DNA of 37,559 nucleotides from Bacteroidales bacterium (lineage in GTDB: Bacteria; Bacteroidota; Bacteroidia; Bacteroidales; Muribaculaceae): the NCBI GenBank assembly GCA_029219425.1, contig JAQXTJ010000129.1:1-37559 (forward strand). Reading direction: 5' to 3'. The stretch's first letter is position 1, and every line of letters starts with the position of its first letter. Below are positions 7,768 to 17,062 of the stretch, piece after piece. The notes under the pieces were generated by a model. The model saw only the letters and a list, made by a program, of their open reading frames with translations, was not told where the DNA came from and did no database searches. The position numbers and the translations under genes were made by a program.

Positions 7768-9353
7768 AATAACAGGTTGAGGTATTGCTTATCATCGTTG
7801 ATAATCTCCAGGGCACGGCGGAAGATGGGATTGCGGTGGTTGTTCACCACATAGAAAGCCGCCTGGTCGGTATATGCATCGCGGGCAATAAGAGCCTTGG
7901 CCACGTTGCGAAGCAATTCGCGGCTCCTGGCAAGTTCCTCCTCATTGATTTTCACGCTGTCGGTCACGCCAAGCCGGCACAGGTCGGCAATCATGTCGTC
8001 GGTCACATTGAAACCCTTGTCGAAGTCCTCCACCGTCTTCCATTGCTTGAGCAGCGGCTTACGGTTTTGGTCAATGTAGGAGATAACATACCGGTTGATA
8101 ATACCCTTAGCCATAAGCTCGCGGTAGTATTTGGTGTATTCGGTAGTGTCGAGAGGCACAAACACATCGGGCATGATTCCACCGCCGCCATAAATGGTGC
8201 GATGGGCCTGCAGGGTGGTGTGGCGCAGCGAGTCGGCAAAGTGGATACTGTCGGCATGAGCCAGCTCGCCATCCTTGTAGCGGTTGTAGATGTCCTCGTC
8301 ATAGCCCTTCTTGTTGCCGGCCTCGTAGGGCTTCTGTATGCAGCGTCCCGAGGGAGTGTAGTAGCGGGCAATGGTGAGGCGCATCATAGAGCCGTCGTCG
8401 AAGCGTATGGGGCGTTGCACCAGTCCCTTGCCGAAAGTGCGACGGCCCACAATCACACCACGGTCCCAGTCCTGAATGGCACCCGATAGAATCTCGCTTG
8501 CCGATGCCGAGTACTGGTTCACCATGAACACAGCCTTCATGTCGCGCAGCGCACCGCCGCCCTTGGCATGGAAGTCGTTGCGAGGGGAGTTGCGTCCCTG
8601 AGTGTAAACTATATTCTGCCCTGGTGCGAGAAACTCATTGGCGAGCTGGGTGGCGATTTGCAGGTATCCACCGCCATTGTCGCAGAGGTCAACGATAATC
8701 TGCTTCATACCCTGCTTCTTGAGTTTCTTCACAGCGTCGGTAAATTCGGAGTAGGTTTTCTCCGCAAAGCGGCTTATGCGAATGTAGCCGGTGATTTTGT
8801 CGGCCATGTAGGCTGCGTCGATGCTGAAGAGGGGGATGTCGTCGCGCACAATGCGAAACTCTATGAGGTCGGGCACATTGCGGCGAAGCACCTTCACGCG
8901 CACTGTGGTGCCCTTGGGGCCGCGCAGACGCTTCATAATGTCGCTGTTCTTCATCTTCACTCCGGCTATGGCAGTGTCGTTCACTTCCACTATGCGGTCG
9001 CCGGCAAGGATGCCAAGTCGCTCCGACGGGCCTCCCACTATGGTCTGTATCACATATAGAGTGTCCTCCTTCATCTGGAACTGGATGCCTATGCCGCTGA
9101 AGTTGCCTTGCAGCGGTTCCTCAAGGTCCTTTGTCTCTTCGGCATTAGTGTAGGAGGAGTGGGGGTCGAGCTTGTCGAGCATTCCCTTTATTGCATCTTC
9201 CACGAGGCGGTCGTCGCTCACCGAATCCACATAGAACTGGCTTATGGCAAACTCAGCATTGATGAGCTTTTTGAGCTGCTTCTGTCCCGAAACGCTCATT
9301 GCCGTCAGCATTGCAGTGCCTAATACAATCAGAAATAATAAACCTTTTCTCAT
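7749..9353 (-). CDS. S41 family C-terminal processing peptidase
   Basis: 534 residues with an N-terminal signal peptide or anchor (MRKGLLFLIVLGTAMLTAM), so it acts in the periplasm or at the envelope as a tail-specific serine protease. A PDZ domain spans roughly residues 80-165 (GNFSGIGIQFQ, LAGDRIVEVND, MKRLRGPKGTTV). The catalytic core has NQYSASASEI with the nucleophilic serine and RTFGKGLVQ with the catalytic lysine, the Ser-Lys dyad of CtpA/Prc enzymes. A long C-terminal domain follows. The final residues LVRSEE are encoded by the heptamer array, so the native C-terminus has probably been replaced or extended by repeat insertion. It lies 80 bases after coaD. In Bacteroidetes such peptidases usually sit beside coaD and parE, which supports an operon. 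Confidence 0.93.
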   Translation of the reverse strand: MRKGLLFLIVLGTAMLTAMSVSGQKQLKKLINAEFAISQFYVDSVSDDRLVEDAIKGMLDKLDPHSSYTNAEETKDLEEPLQGNFSGIGIQFQMKEDTLYVIQTIVGGPSERLGILAGDRIVEVNDTAIAGVKMKNSDIMKRLRGPKGTTVRVKVLRRNVPDLIEFRIVRDDIPLFSIDAAYMADKITGYIRISRFAEKTYSEFTDAVKKLKKQGMKQIIVDLCDNGGGYLQIATQLANEFLAPGQNIVYTQGRNSPRNDFHAKGGGALRDMKAVFMVNQYSASASEILSGAIQDWDRGVIVGRRTFGKGLVQRPIRFDDGSMMRLTIARYYTPSGRCIQKPYEAGNKKGYDEDIYNRYKDGELAHADSIHFADSLRHTTLQAHRTIYGGGGIMPDVFVPLDTTEYTKYYRELMAKGIINRYVISYIDQNRKPLLKQWKTVEDFDKGFNVTDDMIADLCRLGVTDSVKINEEELARSRELLRNVAKALIARDAYTDQAAFYVVNNHRNPIFRRALEIINDDKQYLNLLLVRSEE

Positions 9354-9433
9354 ATTTCATTTTTTTTGTTGCTAAAAAATGTACCCTTTAAGATATAGAT
9401 TCTTCTATGGAATGAATACTTACGCTGAAAAGC

Positions 9434-9952
9434 CTATTTTTCCACCTTCCAGGTGGAGGGGATGAGGGCTGGGTCGCAGTGGCGCGGCAGAAACGCCGAC
9501 ACGTCGTGGCCCCACTTCACAAGCTCGCGCACTATGGTGGAGCTTATGTGCCCATATTCCGGCAGGGTGTAGAGAAGCACCGTTTCAATGCCCGATAGGG
9601 CACGGTTGGTCTCGGCAATGTTCTTCTCATACTCAAAGTCCTGCACCATGCGCACACCACGAATAATGTAGCTTGCGCCACACTCTCGGGCGGCATCTAC
9701 GGTGAGACCGCTGTAGTGTATCACGCGCACTCGTGGTTCGTCGCGGAAAATACCCTGAATCCATGCCACGCGCTCCTCGGCAGAGGTCAAAGTCTGCTTA
9801 TTGTAGTTCACGCCTATGGCAATCACTATCTCGTCGAAGAGCGGCAAAGCCCTCTCCACTATCGACTCGTGCCCAATGGTGAATGGGTCGAACGACCCGG
9901 GAAACATTGCCACCCGGCGTCCTGCGTCCATCTTCGTTCCTTTTTCAGTCAT
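9434..9952 (-). CDS. coaD: Pantetheine-phosphate adenylyltransferase
   Basis: 172 residues from ATG 9952 (an alternative ATG at 9931 is also possible). It transfers AMP from ATP to 4'-phosphopantetheine, the penultimate step of coenzyme A synthesis. The nucleotidyltransferase signature is clear: GSFDPFTIGH with the T/H-x-G-H motif, ASYIIRGVR, and the C-terminal HISSTIVREL that closes over ATP. The gene begins 28 bases after the parE stop, in the same direction. The frame stays open further upstream to 10009, but that would run into the parE coding end, so the shorter start is preferred. Firm assignment. Confidence 0.95.
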   Translation of the reverse strand: MTEKGTKMDAGRRVAMFPGSFDPFTIGHESIVERALPLFDEIVIAIGVNYNKQTLTSAEERVAWIQGIFRDEPRVRVIHYSGLTVDAARECGASYIIRGVRMVQDFEYEKNIAETNRALSGIETVLLYTLPEYGHISSTIVRELVKWGHDVSAFLPRHCDPALIPSTWKVEK

Positions 9953-9980
9953 CTTCCAGTAATATCTGATATCTAATATC

Positions 9981-11921
9981 TTATTTCGTGATATCTTCCT
10001 CTGTTTCAATCACCAGGTTGTCGATAATGAAGTTCTGTCGCTCCATAGTGTTCTTGCCCATGTAGAACGCCAGCATCTCCTTCACTGCATCCTCCTTGCG
10101 CAGCGACACGCGGTCGAGACGCATATTTGGCCCTATGAAGTCCTTGAACTCCTCGGGGTCGATCTCTCCAAGTCCCTTGAATCGGGTGATTTCGGCATCC
10201 GCTCCCAGCTTGTTGATGGCGCGTATTCTTTCCTCATCGGTGTAGCAGTAGTAGGTCTCGGCCTTCTCGCCACCCTTCTTCCCGGCTCGCGACTTGCGGC
10301 GGGCTTCCTTCTTGTTGCGCACGCGGAAGAGCGGCGTCTGGAGTATATACACATGTCCCGTCTTCACCAGCTCGGGGAAGAACTGGAGCAGGAAAGTAAT
10401 CATCAGCAAGCGAATGTGCATTCCATCCACATCGGCATCGGTGGCAATAATCACCTTGTTGTAGCGAAGCTCGTCGATACCGCCCTCAATGTTGAGTGCG
10501 GCCTGAAGCAAGTTGAACTCCTCATTCTGATACACCACCTTCTGTGGCATACCGAAAGAGTTGAGCGGCTTGCCGCGCAGCGAGAACACAGCCTGCGTTT
10601 CCACATCGCGAATCTTGGTTATTGAGCCGCTTGCCGAGTCGCCCTCGGTGATGAAAATCATCGTCTGGTTGCGCTTGTCGCCCTTGGCGTCGTTGTAGTG
10701 CACCTGGCAGTCGCGCAGCTTGCGGTTGTGCAGGGCCACCTTCTTGGCCCGCTCACGAGCCTGCTTGGTCACTCCGGCTATCGCCTTGCGCTCTTTCTCG
10801 CTCTCCTGAATCTTGCGCAGCATCACTTCGGCCACATTTGGCTCGCGGTGCAAGTAGTTATCAAGCTCTTTCTTCACGAAGTCGTTGATAAACTTATACA
10901 CCGTGGGGCCGCCGTCCCACATCAACGTGCTGCCAAGCTTAATCTTGGTCTGCGACTCAAAGATGGGCTCCACCACCTTTATGCTTATGGCGGCTACTAT
11001 GCCGTTGCGAATGTCGGAATACTCAAAGTTTTTTGCGAAAAACTCCTTAATAGTGCGCGACAGAGCCTCGCGGAAGGCCGACTGATGCGTGCCGCCCTGC
11101 GTGGTGTGCTGTCCGTTCACGAATGAATAGAATTCCTCGCCATATTGGGCGGTGTGGGTGATAACCAGCTCAATGTCCTTGTCCTTGAAGTGGATGAGAG
11201 GATAGAGTGGGTCGGTGGTCATATATTCGTTCACCAGGTCTTCGAGTCCGCGGCGAGAGTGGTATTTCTTGCCGTTGTAGATGAGTGTCAGCCCGGTGTT
11301 GAGAAACGAATAGTTCTTAATCATCATCTCAATGAAATCCTCGTGATAGGAGTAGTTGGTGAAGATTTCATTGTCAGGCTCAAATTGCACCAGCGTGCCA
11401 TTCTCCATTCCCTCGGGTGCATCCACTATGCCGCTTTCGCTCACCAGCTTGCCTTTCTCGAAGGTGGCCGAGGCACATTGCCCGTCGCGGAACGCCTGCA
11501 CGAAGAAGTGGCTCGACAGGGCGTTGGTTGCTTTCAGTCCCACGCCGTTGAGTCCCACCGAACTCTTGTAGCTCTCGGTATCGAATTTGCCGCTGGTGTT
11601 CATCACCGAGGCTGCCTTAGTGACGTCGCCAAGCGGTATGCCACGGCCGTGGTCGCGCACTTTCACCACACCGTCGGCCACATCCACCTCTATCACGGTG
11701 CCAAAGCCGGCAGCGTGCTCGTCGATTGCGTTGTCGAGCACCTCCTTCAGCAGCACATATATGCCATCATCGCTCTGCGAGCCATCGCCCAGCTTGCCAA
11801 TGTACATACCCGGCCTGCGGCGTATGTGCTCAAGAGCCTCAAGAGTCACCAGCCTGTTATAGTCGCCCGGAGCATCGGGCGCATCGTTGGGAAAAATATT
11901 GTCGTCGAGTTCTTCTGCCAT
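9981..11921 (-). CDS. parE: DNA topoisomerase IV subunit B (type IIA, ATPase subunit)
   Basis: 646 residues. The GHKL ATPase domain shows [25 protein letters not shown] (Mg/ATP-binding) and [12 protein letters not shown]; the transducer has the QTKIKLGS lysine segment; the TOPRIM domain shows [10 protein letters not shown] and [12 protein letters not shown]; the end has RFKGLGE. The [10 protein letters not shown] segment and the overall length fit the Bacteroidetes ParE-type protein rather than GyrB, though the two can be confused. With ParC (not in this window) it decatenates chromosomes. The start is ATG 11921. A longer open frame reaches 12029, but the repeated promoter element at 11942-11990 lies inside that extension, so the shorter start is right. 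It heads the parE-coaD-S41-asd group. Confidence 0.92.
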   Translation of the reverse strand: MAEELDDNIFPNDAPDAPGDYNRLVTLEALEHIRRRPGMYIGKLGDGSQSDDGIYVLLKEVLDNAIDEHAAGFGTVIEVDVADGVVKVRDHGRGIPLGDVTKAASVMNTSGKFDTESYKSSVGLNGVGLKATNALSSHFFVQAFRDGQCASATFEKGKLVSESGIVDAPEGMENGTLVQFEPDNEIFTNYSYHEDFIEMMIKNYSFLNTGLTLIYNGKKYHSRRGLEDLVNEYMTTDPLYPLIHFKDKDIELVITHTAQYGEEFYSFVNGQHTTQGGTHQSAFREALSRTIKEFFAKNFEYSDIRNGIVAAISIKVVEPIFESQTKIKLGSTLMWDGGPTVYKFINDFVKKELDNYLHREPNVAEVMLRKIQESEKERKAIAGVTKQARERAKKVALHNRKLRDCQVHYNDAKGDKRNQTMIFITEGDSASGSITKIRDVETQAVFSLRGKPLNSFGMPQKVVYQNEEFNLLQAALNIEGGIDELRYNKVIIATDADVDGMHIRLLMITFLLQFFPELVKTGHVYILQTPLFRVRNKKEARRKSRAGKKGGEKAETYYCYTDEERIRAINKLGADAEITRFKGLGEIDPEEFKDFIGPNMRLDRVSLRKEDAVKEMLAFYMGKNTMERQNFIIDNLVIETEEDITK

Positions 11922-11941
11922 ATTTTCAATGATACAATTGT

Positions 11942-11990
11942 GCAAATTTACACATAATTTGCGTAAATCGAAAGCAGAGTGCCAAAAAAA
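11942..11990 (-). promoter_or_regulatory. parE promoter, copy 1 of a repeated promoter element
   Basis: On the minus strand: a T-run, GGCA, then CTCTGCTTTCGATTT, 14 bases, and the -7 box TAAATTTGC. The -7 box lies about 20 bases before the ATG at 11921. The TTTC of CTTTCG sits 23 bases before the TA of the -7 box, exactly where the Bacteroidetes -33 TTTG box is expected. The same arrangement occurs before pyrE and the DUF3109 gene. Upstream there is an A6-C-T7 tract resembling an UP element. Confidence 0.8.
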
Positions 11991-12146
11991 GTTTTTTCGC
12001 CACAAGGCTGTTGAGGCGTGCGGAGTCATTGCAGTGGGGTCACGATGGCGGCGGTGGATATGAGCCGATTTGTGATTTTTTAGCAGAATTGGCTCTTGGG
12101 AATCGGGATTTTCTAATTAATTTCGCACTAAAATTTCACTTTTGCT

Positions 12147-13217
12147 ATGAAATATTCTGCTTTTATCCATCATTTCCTCCACTTCATCACTTGCGCACTG
12201 CTGCTCGCTGCCATTGCGGTGAGCAAGAATGGCAAGCTGGCCGGGCATGTGTTTGGGGCCGAAGCTCCTGCCACTCCTGCCGCAGTAATGGTGGCTACTT
12301 TGGCCGACACTGCCGTGGTGTCGTCGGTGGGCGTTGCCGACAAGGTGATTGGCTATGCAGGCGCCACGCCTGTGGAAATAAGTATCGTTGACCGGCGCAT
12401 CGCCTCAGTGAAGCCGCTTGCCAACGACGAGAGCCCGCGCTTCATGCGCTCGGTGGTCGATAATGGGCTTTTCGACCGCTGGAATGGGCTCACCGTCGCC
12501 GAGGCGATAAATGCCGATGTGGATGCCGTGAGTGGCGCCACCTACACCTCCTCGGCGGTGATAAAGACGGTGCGCCTCACGCTGGCCCACTATGCCAGCT
12601 CGCAGCCATCGCCTCTTTCGGGAGTCTTTTCGTGGAAGCTGCTCGTCACCCTCCTTGCCATAGCTTGCAGTGTGGTGTTGCCTTTCTTCTTTCACAGCCG
12701 CGTGGCACGGCTTGCACGGCTTGTAGTGAATGTGGTGGTGATAGGGTTGTGGAGCCACAGTTTCATTTCACTCTCACTGATGGTGAATGCCTTCTCCAAT
12801 GGGTTCGATTTTGCTACGGGCATTGTCCCTGTAGTGCTGCTGCTTGTGGCCTTTGTGCTGCCATTCTTTGGCAAGCCCGGCCACTATTGCAACCATGTGT
12901 GTCCGCTTGGCTCGCTTCAGGAGCTTGCCGGTGTGGCACGCAAGCGCAAGTGGCAGCCGTCGGCTGCGTTGCTCAAGTGGCTCAATGGTTTCAGGGAGGC
13001 TTTGTGGATGGCTTTGCTGCTGGTGATGGCGATTGGAGCCGGCTTCGACCTCATGGACTATGAAGCCTTCAGTGCGTTCATGCTGGGTCAGGCATCGCCT
13101 GTGGTGCTGGCAATGGCCGGTGCATTCGTGCTGCTGTCGGTGTTCACTCCCAGGCCCTATTGTCGCTTTGTGTGTCCCACAGGCTCTTTGCTCAAATTCT
13201 CCCAATCCACAAAATAA
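12147..13217 (+). CDS. Membrane FMN-binding / 4Fe-4S protein (NosR/NapH-like architecture)
   Basis: 356 residues. Order of parts: an N-terminal membrane segment (about 9-26); an extracytosolic FMN-binding domain (about 50-150) ending in D126-x-x-S-G-A-T-x-T134, the motif that ApbE uses to attach FMN covalently to the last threonine; then membrane segments near 163-182, 190-213, 225-242, 286-302 and 316-333; and two C-x3-C-P motifs, Cys248/Cys252 and Cys339/Cys343. In NosR, NapH and PceC such cysteines hold [4Fe-4S] clusters on the membrane. The family is known to move electrons across the membrane to extracytosolic acceptors. The partner here is probably the membrane-anchored nitroreductase 44 bases downstream. 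No apbE is in the window. The donor is unknown. A clear -7 box is not visible upstream. Confidence 0.85.
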   Translation: MKYSAFIHHFLHFITCALLLAAIAVSKNGKLAGHVFGAEAPATPAAVMVATLADTAVVSSVGVADKVIGYAGATPVEISIVDRRIASVKPLANDESPRFMRSVVDNGLFDRWNGLTVAEAINADVDAVSGATYTSSAVIKTVRLTLAHYASSQPSPLSGVFSWKLLVTLLAIACSVVLPFFFHSRVARLARLVVNVVVIGLWSHSFISLSLMVNAFSNGFDFATGIVPVVLLLVAFVLPFFGKPGHYCNHVCPLGSLQELAGVARKRKWQPSAALLKWLNGFREALWMALLLVMAIGAGFDLMDYEAFSAFMLGQASPVVLAMAGAFVLLSVFTPRPYCRFVCPTGSLLKFSQSTK

Positions 13218-13261
13218 CTCACTGTTATTCACGATAATAATCAAACAAAACACTTATAACT

Positions 13262-13891
13262 ATGACATCAAAGTTATTGAATCTCGTCCTTGCTCTGGCA
13301 GTGGTTATACTTGCCATCGAGCTTACTATTGCAAAGAAGGAAACGGCAGCCCAGCCGCAAGCCACCGATGCTGCCACGGCTCTCGACGTGATTGCGCAGC
13401 GCACCAGCGTGCGAGCCTACGACGACCGCCCTGTGGAGACCGAAAAGGTGGAGGCGCTCCTGCGTGCCGCAATGGCCGCTCCCACTGCACGCGACTCACG
13501 TCCATGGGCTTTCGTGGTGGTGAACGACCGCGCTAAGCTCAAAGCTATCGCCGACACTCTGCGCGGTTCGCGAATGGCGGCAAAGGCGCAGCTCGCAATT
13601 GTGGTCTGCGGCGACATGAGCAAGGCCCTCGAAGGCTCAGGACGCGATTTCTGGATACAAGATGCCTCGGCAGCCACCGAGAATCTCCTCCTTGCAGCCA
13701 CAGCGCAAGGCCTTGGCGCCGTGTGGACCGGCGTGTATCCTGGAGCCGACCGCGTGAAGGTGTGCAGCGAAATCCTCAACCTGCCCCAGCACATAATCCC
13801 GCTCTGCATTGTGCCCGTCGGTTATCCTGCCGGCGATGTCACTCCAAAGGACAAGTGGGATTCCTCGCGCATTCACTACAACCACTGGTAG
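13262..13891 (+). CDS. Membrane-anchored nitroreductase-family flavoprotein
   Basis: 209 residues with an uncleaved-looking N-terminal membrane segment (LLNLVLALAVVILAIELTIA, residues 5-24), unusual for this normally cytosolic family, followed by a linker rich in Ala/Thr/Gln. The nitroreductase domain starts at ALDVIAQRTSVRAY (RTSVRAY, residues 47-53, phosphate-binding of FMN), then AAPTARDSRPWAFVVV, and ends with GLGAVWTGVYP and VPVGYPA. Size and motifs suit the FMN-dependent NADH-oxidising or quinone-type nitroreductases. If the anchor is oriented as usual, the domain faces the periplasm, where no NAD(P)H is available, so electrons would have to come from another source such as the adjacent flavin/Fe-S membrane protein. 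Substrate unknown. Confidence 0.85.
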   Translation: MTSKLLNLVLALAVVILAIELTIAKKETAAQPQATDAATALDVIAQRTSVRAYDDRPVETEKVEALLRAAMAAPTARDSRPWAFVVVNDRAKLKAIADTLRGSRMAAKAQLAIVVCGDMSKALEGSGRDFWIQDASAATENLLLAATAQGLGAVWTGVYPGADRVKVCSEILNLPQHIIPLCIVPVGYPAGDVTPKDKWDSSRIHYNHW

Positions 13892-14006
13892 TCCGCTCCC
13901 TCCCCGCTTGCAGCAGTAGCTTTGTCGGCCGTGAGCGGAAATGGCTTCGGCCTGAGATGGAGTGCCCTTGCTCTTTCACACTCTCATTGTTGCTCGTTGC
14001 ATAGGC

Positions 14007-14062
14007 AAAAAAAAGTTTTTTCATCTTATCGCCAAAATCTCAGGTTTTTATCGTAAATTTGC
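14007..14062 (+). promoter_or_regulatory. gpmI promoter with A/T tract
   Basis: TAAATTTGC at 14054-14062 is an exact -7 match. An A8-G-T6 tract at 14007-14021 ends 32 bases before it, about the same distance as the A/T tract in front of the parE -7 box. The CTCTGCTTTCGATTT sequence is absent here. The 5' leader would be about 70 bases. Confidence 0.65.
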
Positions 14063-14139
14063 AGTGCCGAAAGCGGTTGTGCGTTTTCGCACCGAAACGT
14101 GTAGAAAGAATAATCGAAACAAAATTCAATATATTTATT

Positions 14140-15654
14140 ATGGGTAAAAAAGCTTTATTGATGATTCTTGACGGCTGGGGTATTGGCAACCATACCAAGG
14201 CCGATGTGATTTCTGCAACTCCTACTCCCTACTGGGACAGCCTCATTGCCAACTATCCCAACTCGCAGCTTCAGGCAAGCGGTGAGAATGTGGGTCTCCC
14301 CGATGGACAGATGGGCAACTCTGAGGTGGGACACCTCAATATCGGTGCAGGCCGTGTGCTCTATCAGGACCTCGTGAAAATCAACAAGTCGATTAAGGAC
14401 GGCTCTATCCTCGACAACCCCGAGGTGAAGGCCGCATTTTCCTACGCCAAGGCAAATGGAAAGGGCATGCACTTCATGGGGCTCACATCCACAGGAGGTG
14501 TGCACAGCTCGTTTGAGCACATCCTTGCCCTGTGCTACATTGCCAAGAAATATGAGCTTAGCGATGTGTTCATCCACTGCTTCATGGACGGCCGCGACAC
14601 CGACCCCAAGAGCGGAAAGGGATTCATTGAGCAGCTCCAGGCTCACTGCGACAAGACTACAGGCAAGATCGCATCTATCATTGGCCGCTACTACGCCATG
14701 GACCGCGACAAGCGCTGGGAGCGCGTGAAGGTGGCCTACGACCAGCTCGTGAACGGTGAGGGTGAGAAGGCCGACGACATGGTGGCTGCTATGCAGAAGT
14801 CCTACGACAATGGCGTGACCGATGAGTTTGTGCTGCCTATCGTCAATTCTGCCGTCGATGGACGCATCAAGGAAGGCGATGTGGTTATCTTCTTCAACTA
14901 CCGCAACGACCGCGCCAAGGAAATCACCATGGTGCTCACTCAGCAGGATATGCCCGAAGCCGGCATGAACACAATAAAGAATCTGCAATACTACTGCATG
15001 ACTCCCTACGACGCATCATTCCGCGGAGTGCACATCCTCTTCGACAAGGAGAACGTGCAAAACACTCTCGGCGAGTATCTGTCGTCGCTCGGAAAGAAGC
15101 AGTTGCACATCGCCGAGACAGAGAAATATGCCCACGTCACTTTCTTCTTCAATGGCGGTCGCGAGACTCCCTATGAGGGTGAGGACCGAATCCTCGTGGC
15201 TTCGCCCAAGGTGGCAACCTACGACCTCAAGCCCGAAATGAGCGCCTACGAGGTGAAGGACAAGCTCGTGGAGGCTATAGCCACTGAGAACTACGACTTC
15301 ATCGTGGTGAACTATGCCAACGGCGACATGGTGGGACACACCGGCGTGTATGAGGCTATCGAGAAGGCTGTGGTGGCCGTGGATAACTGCGTGAACGCTA
15401 CCGTTGAGGCCGCTAAGGCTCACGGATATGAGGTGATTATCATCGCCGACCACGGCAATGCCGACAATGCCTTGAACGAGGACGGTACGCCCAACACCGC
15501 CCACTCACTCAACCCCGTGCCTTGCGTATATGTCACCGACAACAAGAACGCCAAGATTGCCAACGGCATTCTTGCCGACGTGGCTCCCACACTGCTCCAC
15601 ATCATGGGCATCGAGCAGCCCAAGGAGATGACCGGTCGCAACCTCATTGGCTAA
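14140..15654 (+). CDS. gpmI: 2,3-bisphosphoglycerate-independent phosphoglycerate mutase
   Basis: 504 residues, typical length. It interconverts 3- and 2-phosphoglycerate in glycolysis and gluconeogenesis with two metal ions. The alkaline-phosphatase fold is marked by [10 protein letters not shown] (first metal Asp), [14 protein letters not shown] with the phosphorylated serine, [32 protein letters not shown] and IIADHGNAD (metal His/Asp residues). The start at 14140 (MGKKALLM) follows the promoter at 14054; an open frame back to 14059 would start within the transcript's first bases and is not favoured. It is monocistronic and ends before a strong hairpin shared with the convergent gene. Confidence 0.97.
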   Translation: MGKKALLMILDGWGIGNHTKADVISATPTPYWDSLIANYPNSQLQASGENVGLPDGQMGNSEVGHLNIGAGRVLYQDLVKINKSIKDGSILDNPEVKAAFSYAKANGKGMHFMGLTSTGGVHSSFEHILALCYIAKKYELSDVFIHCFMDGRDTDPKSGKGFIEQLQAHCDKTTGKIASIIGRYYAMDRDKRWERVKVAYDQLVNGEGEKADDMVAAMQKSYDNGVTDEFVLPIVNSAVDGRIKEGDVVIFFNYRNDRAKEITMVLTQQDMPEAGMNTIKNLQYYCMTPYDASFRGVHILFDKENVQNTLGEYLSSLGKKQLHIAETEKYAHVTFFFNGGRETPYEGEDRILVASPKVATYDLKPEMSAYEVKDKLVEAIATENYDFIVVNYANGDMVGHTGVYEAIEKAVVAVDNCVNATVEAAKAHGYEVIIIADHGNADNALNEDGTPNTAHSLNPVPCVYVTDNKNAKIANGILADVAPTLLHIMGIEQPKEMTGRNLIG

Positions 15655-15683
15655 GCCGGTCTGTGTAGAATTTGAAATCAGGT

Positions 15684-15725
15684 AAAAAAAGAGAGAGAGG
15701 CCTTGAAGTAGCCTCTCTCTTTTTT
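15684..15725. terminator. Bidirectional terminator after gpmI
   Basis: AGAGAGAGGC pairs with GCCTCTCTCT around a CTTGAAGTA loop, with an A-run on the left and a T-run on the right, so it suits both convergent genes. Confidence 0.85.
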
Positions 15726-15770
15726 GCTGTGATGATGCTGTGGGGCAGGATTGCCCACGCCGCGCCGCAA

Positions 15771-16205
15771 TCACATTGCGTCGTAGGGTAGCATGGCAAG
15801 CAGCTCGCCAAATTTCTTGGCTCCATCGGTGAGCGGTTGCTGCACCATGGGGCGGATAAACATGTTGAGCTCCACTTGTATATCTACAACGGCTTCGGTA
15901 GTGTCGTTGCCGGCATCGCTAAGGCTGAATATCACTTTTAGCGGAATGGGAAGCTGCACAGCCTGCATCACAATGCGGCCTGGCTCTTCGCGTTCCACCA
16001 CCCGTAGCTCTACCTTGCCAATCGGGTTGGCATTGAATGCAATGCTGTCGTCGCCAAATTCAATCTCGCCGATTCTCTGCTTCACATCCTCGGGCAGTGC
16101 CGCAATGTTGGCTATGTTCTTGAAGCTCGAAGGCGTTGACAACTTGGCATAAACCTTGTCTATGCAGTGATTTATTTTCACCACATCGCTCTTGAAAGAA
16201 TCCAT
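15771..16205 (-). CDS. SRPBCC-like protein of unknown function
   Basis: 144 residues, no signal peptide, no membrane segment. The opening MDSFKSDVVKINHCIDKVYAKL and the alternating strands afterwards (KVELRVVEREEPGRIVMQAV, EAVVDIQVELN) with a C-terminal helix look like a START/polyketide-cyclase (SRPBCC) fold, which binds hydrophobic ligands in a deep pocket. No catalytic residue can be named. It follows pyrE by 85 bases on the same strand and is probably cotranscribed; this pairing is, to my recollection, common in Bacteroidales, but a link to pyrimidine synthesis is only inference. Family assignment rests on pattern, not on a decisive motif. Confidence 0.65.
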   Translation of the reverse strand: MDSFKSDVVKINHCIDKVYAKLSTPSSFKNIANIAALPEDVKQRIGEIEFGDDSIAFNANPIGKVELRVVEREEPGRIVMQAVQLPIPLKVIFSLSDAGNDTTEAVVDIQVELNMFIRPMVQQPLTDGAKKFGELLAMLPYDAM

Positions 16206-16250
16206 GTGTCAGTTATTGGGTTTTAAGTAAAAAAAATAATACTTGCCCTC

Positions 16251-16266
16251 GTGTGCACGCGCACAC
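16251..16266 (-). terminator. Hairpin between pyrE and the SRPBCC-like gene
   Basis: GTGTGC and GCACAC pair across an ACGC loop. On the minus strand a T8 run follows about 14 bases later, so this could be a weak terminator or an RNA-stability element within the operon. Confidence 0.35.
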
Positions 16267-16290
16267 TTGCAGGGTGAGGCCTGCACAGGC

Positions 16291-16947
16291 TTACTCAGCC
16301 TGGTCGTTTCTGGCCGGAACCCAGTTGGCCGGATCCTTGCGCCACTCCTTCAGTGTGTCGATGTCGCTCTCCTTGATGTAGTTGATTTCGAGTGCAGCCT
16401 CGAGCATCGAAGAGTAGTTGCTGATGGTGCGGAGCTCCACGCCAGCCTCCTTGAATTTGCGGGTTGCAATGGGGAACTCGTAGGTGAAGATGGCAGCCAT
16501 GCCGGCCACCTCGGCACCGGCATTGCGTATCGCCTCGCAAGCCTTAAGGCTGCTGCCGCCAGTCGAAACCAGGTCCTCAATAACCACTACGCGCTGTCCG
16601 GCCTTCAGGTTGCCTTCAATGAGATTCTCCAGCCCGTGGTCCTTGGGGCTTGAGCGCACATATATGTAGGGCAGTCCCAGTGAGTCGGCAACCAGCGCAC
16701 CCTGGGCGATTGCTCCTGTGGCAACTCCGGCAATCACATCCACATCCTTGAAGTTCTCCAGCACGATTCGGCAAAGCTCCACCTTGATGAAGTTGCGCAC
16801 CTCGGGATAGGAAAGGGTCTTGCGGTTGTCTGTATAAATTGGAGAGTTCCATCCCGACGACCACACAAAGGGAATCTCGGGCTGAAGCTGAATGGCACTG
16901 ATACTAAGTAATTTCTCGGCAAGTAAGCGATCTACATGTTTCATCAT
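16291..16947 (-). CDS. pyrE: Orotate phosphoribosyltransferase
   Basis: 218 residues from ATG 16947 (a second ATG follows at 16944). It couples orotate to PRPP to form OMP in de novo pyrimidine synthesis. The PRPP-binding loop VVVIEDLVSTGGSS is complete, and the flexible-loop segment YVRSSPKDHG contains the catalytic Lys/His residues of the family. SSGWNSPIYTDNR is the orotate-side region. The frame is open upstream through a TTG at 16974, but that overlaps the promoter -7 box at 16971-16979, so it is excluded. It is the first gene of a short unit with the SRPBCC-like gene. The promoter carries the repeated CTCTGCTTTCGATTT element, shared with parE and the DUF3109 gene. Confidence 0.95.
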   Translation of the reverse strand: MMKHVDRLLAEKLLSISAIQLQPEIPFVWSSGWNSPIYTDNRKTLSYPEVRNFIKVELCRIVLENFKDVDVIAGVATGAIAQGALVADSLGLPYIYVRSSPKDHGLENLIEGNLKAGQRVVVIEDLVSTGGSSLKACEAIRNAGAEVAGMAAIFTYEFPIATRKFKEAGVELRTISNYSSMLEAALEINYIKESDIDTLKEWRKDPANWVPARNDQAE

Positions 16948-16970
16948 ATTGTAGTATTTTAATATTTGTT

Positions 16971-17017
16971 GCAAAATTACTATAAATTTGTGTAAATCGA
17001 AAGCAGAGAGCCAAAAA
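16971..17017 (-). promoter_or_regulatory. pyrE promoter, copy 2 of the repeated promoter element
   Basis: Minus strand: TTTTTGGCT, then CTCTGCTTTCGATTT, 14 bases, and TAATTTTGC. The 15-base core is identical to copy 1 and the spacing to the -7 box is the same. The ATG lies about 24 bases after the -7 box. Confidence 0.8.
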
Positions 17018-17062
17018 TTTATCTTTCCACTCTATGTTGTGATATTTTGCCTCGCAGAAAGG

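Noticed and set aside
11922..12029. Longer N-terminus for ParE
   Set aside because: The extension contains the repeated promoter element with the -7 box, so it is not transcribed in that form. The conserved ParE start follows at 11921.
16948..16974. TTG start giving a longer PyrE
   Set aside because: It overlaps the -7 box of the pyrE promoter, and the conserved sequence starts after ATG 16947.
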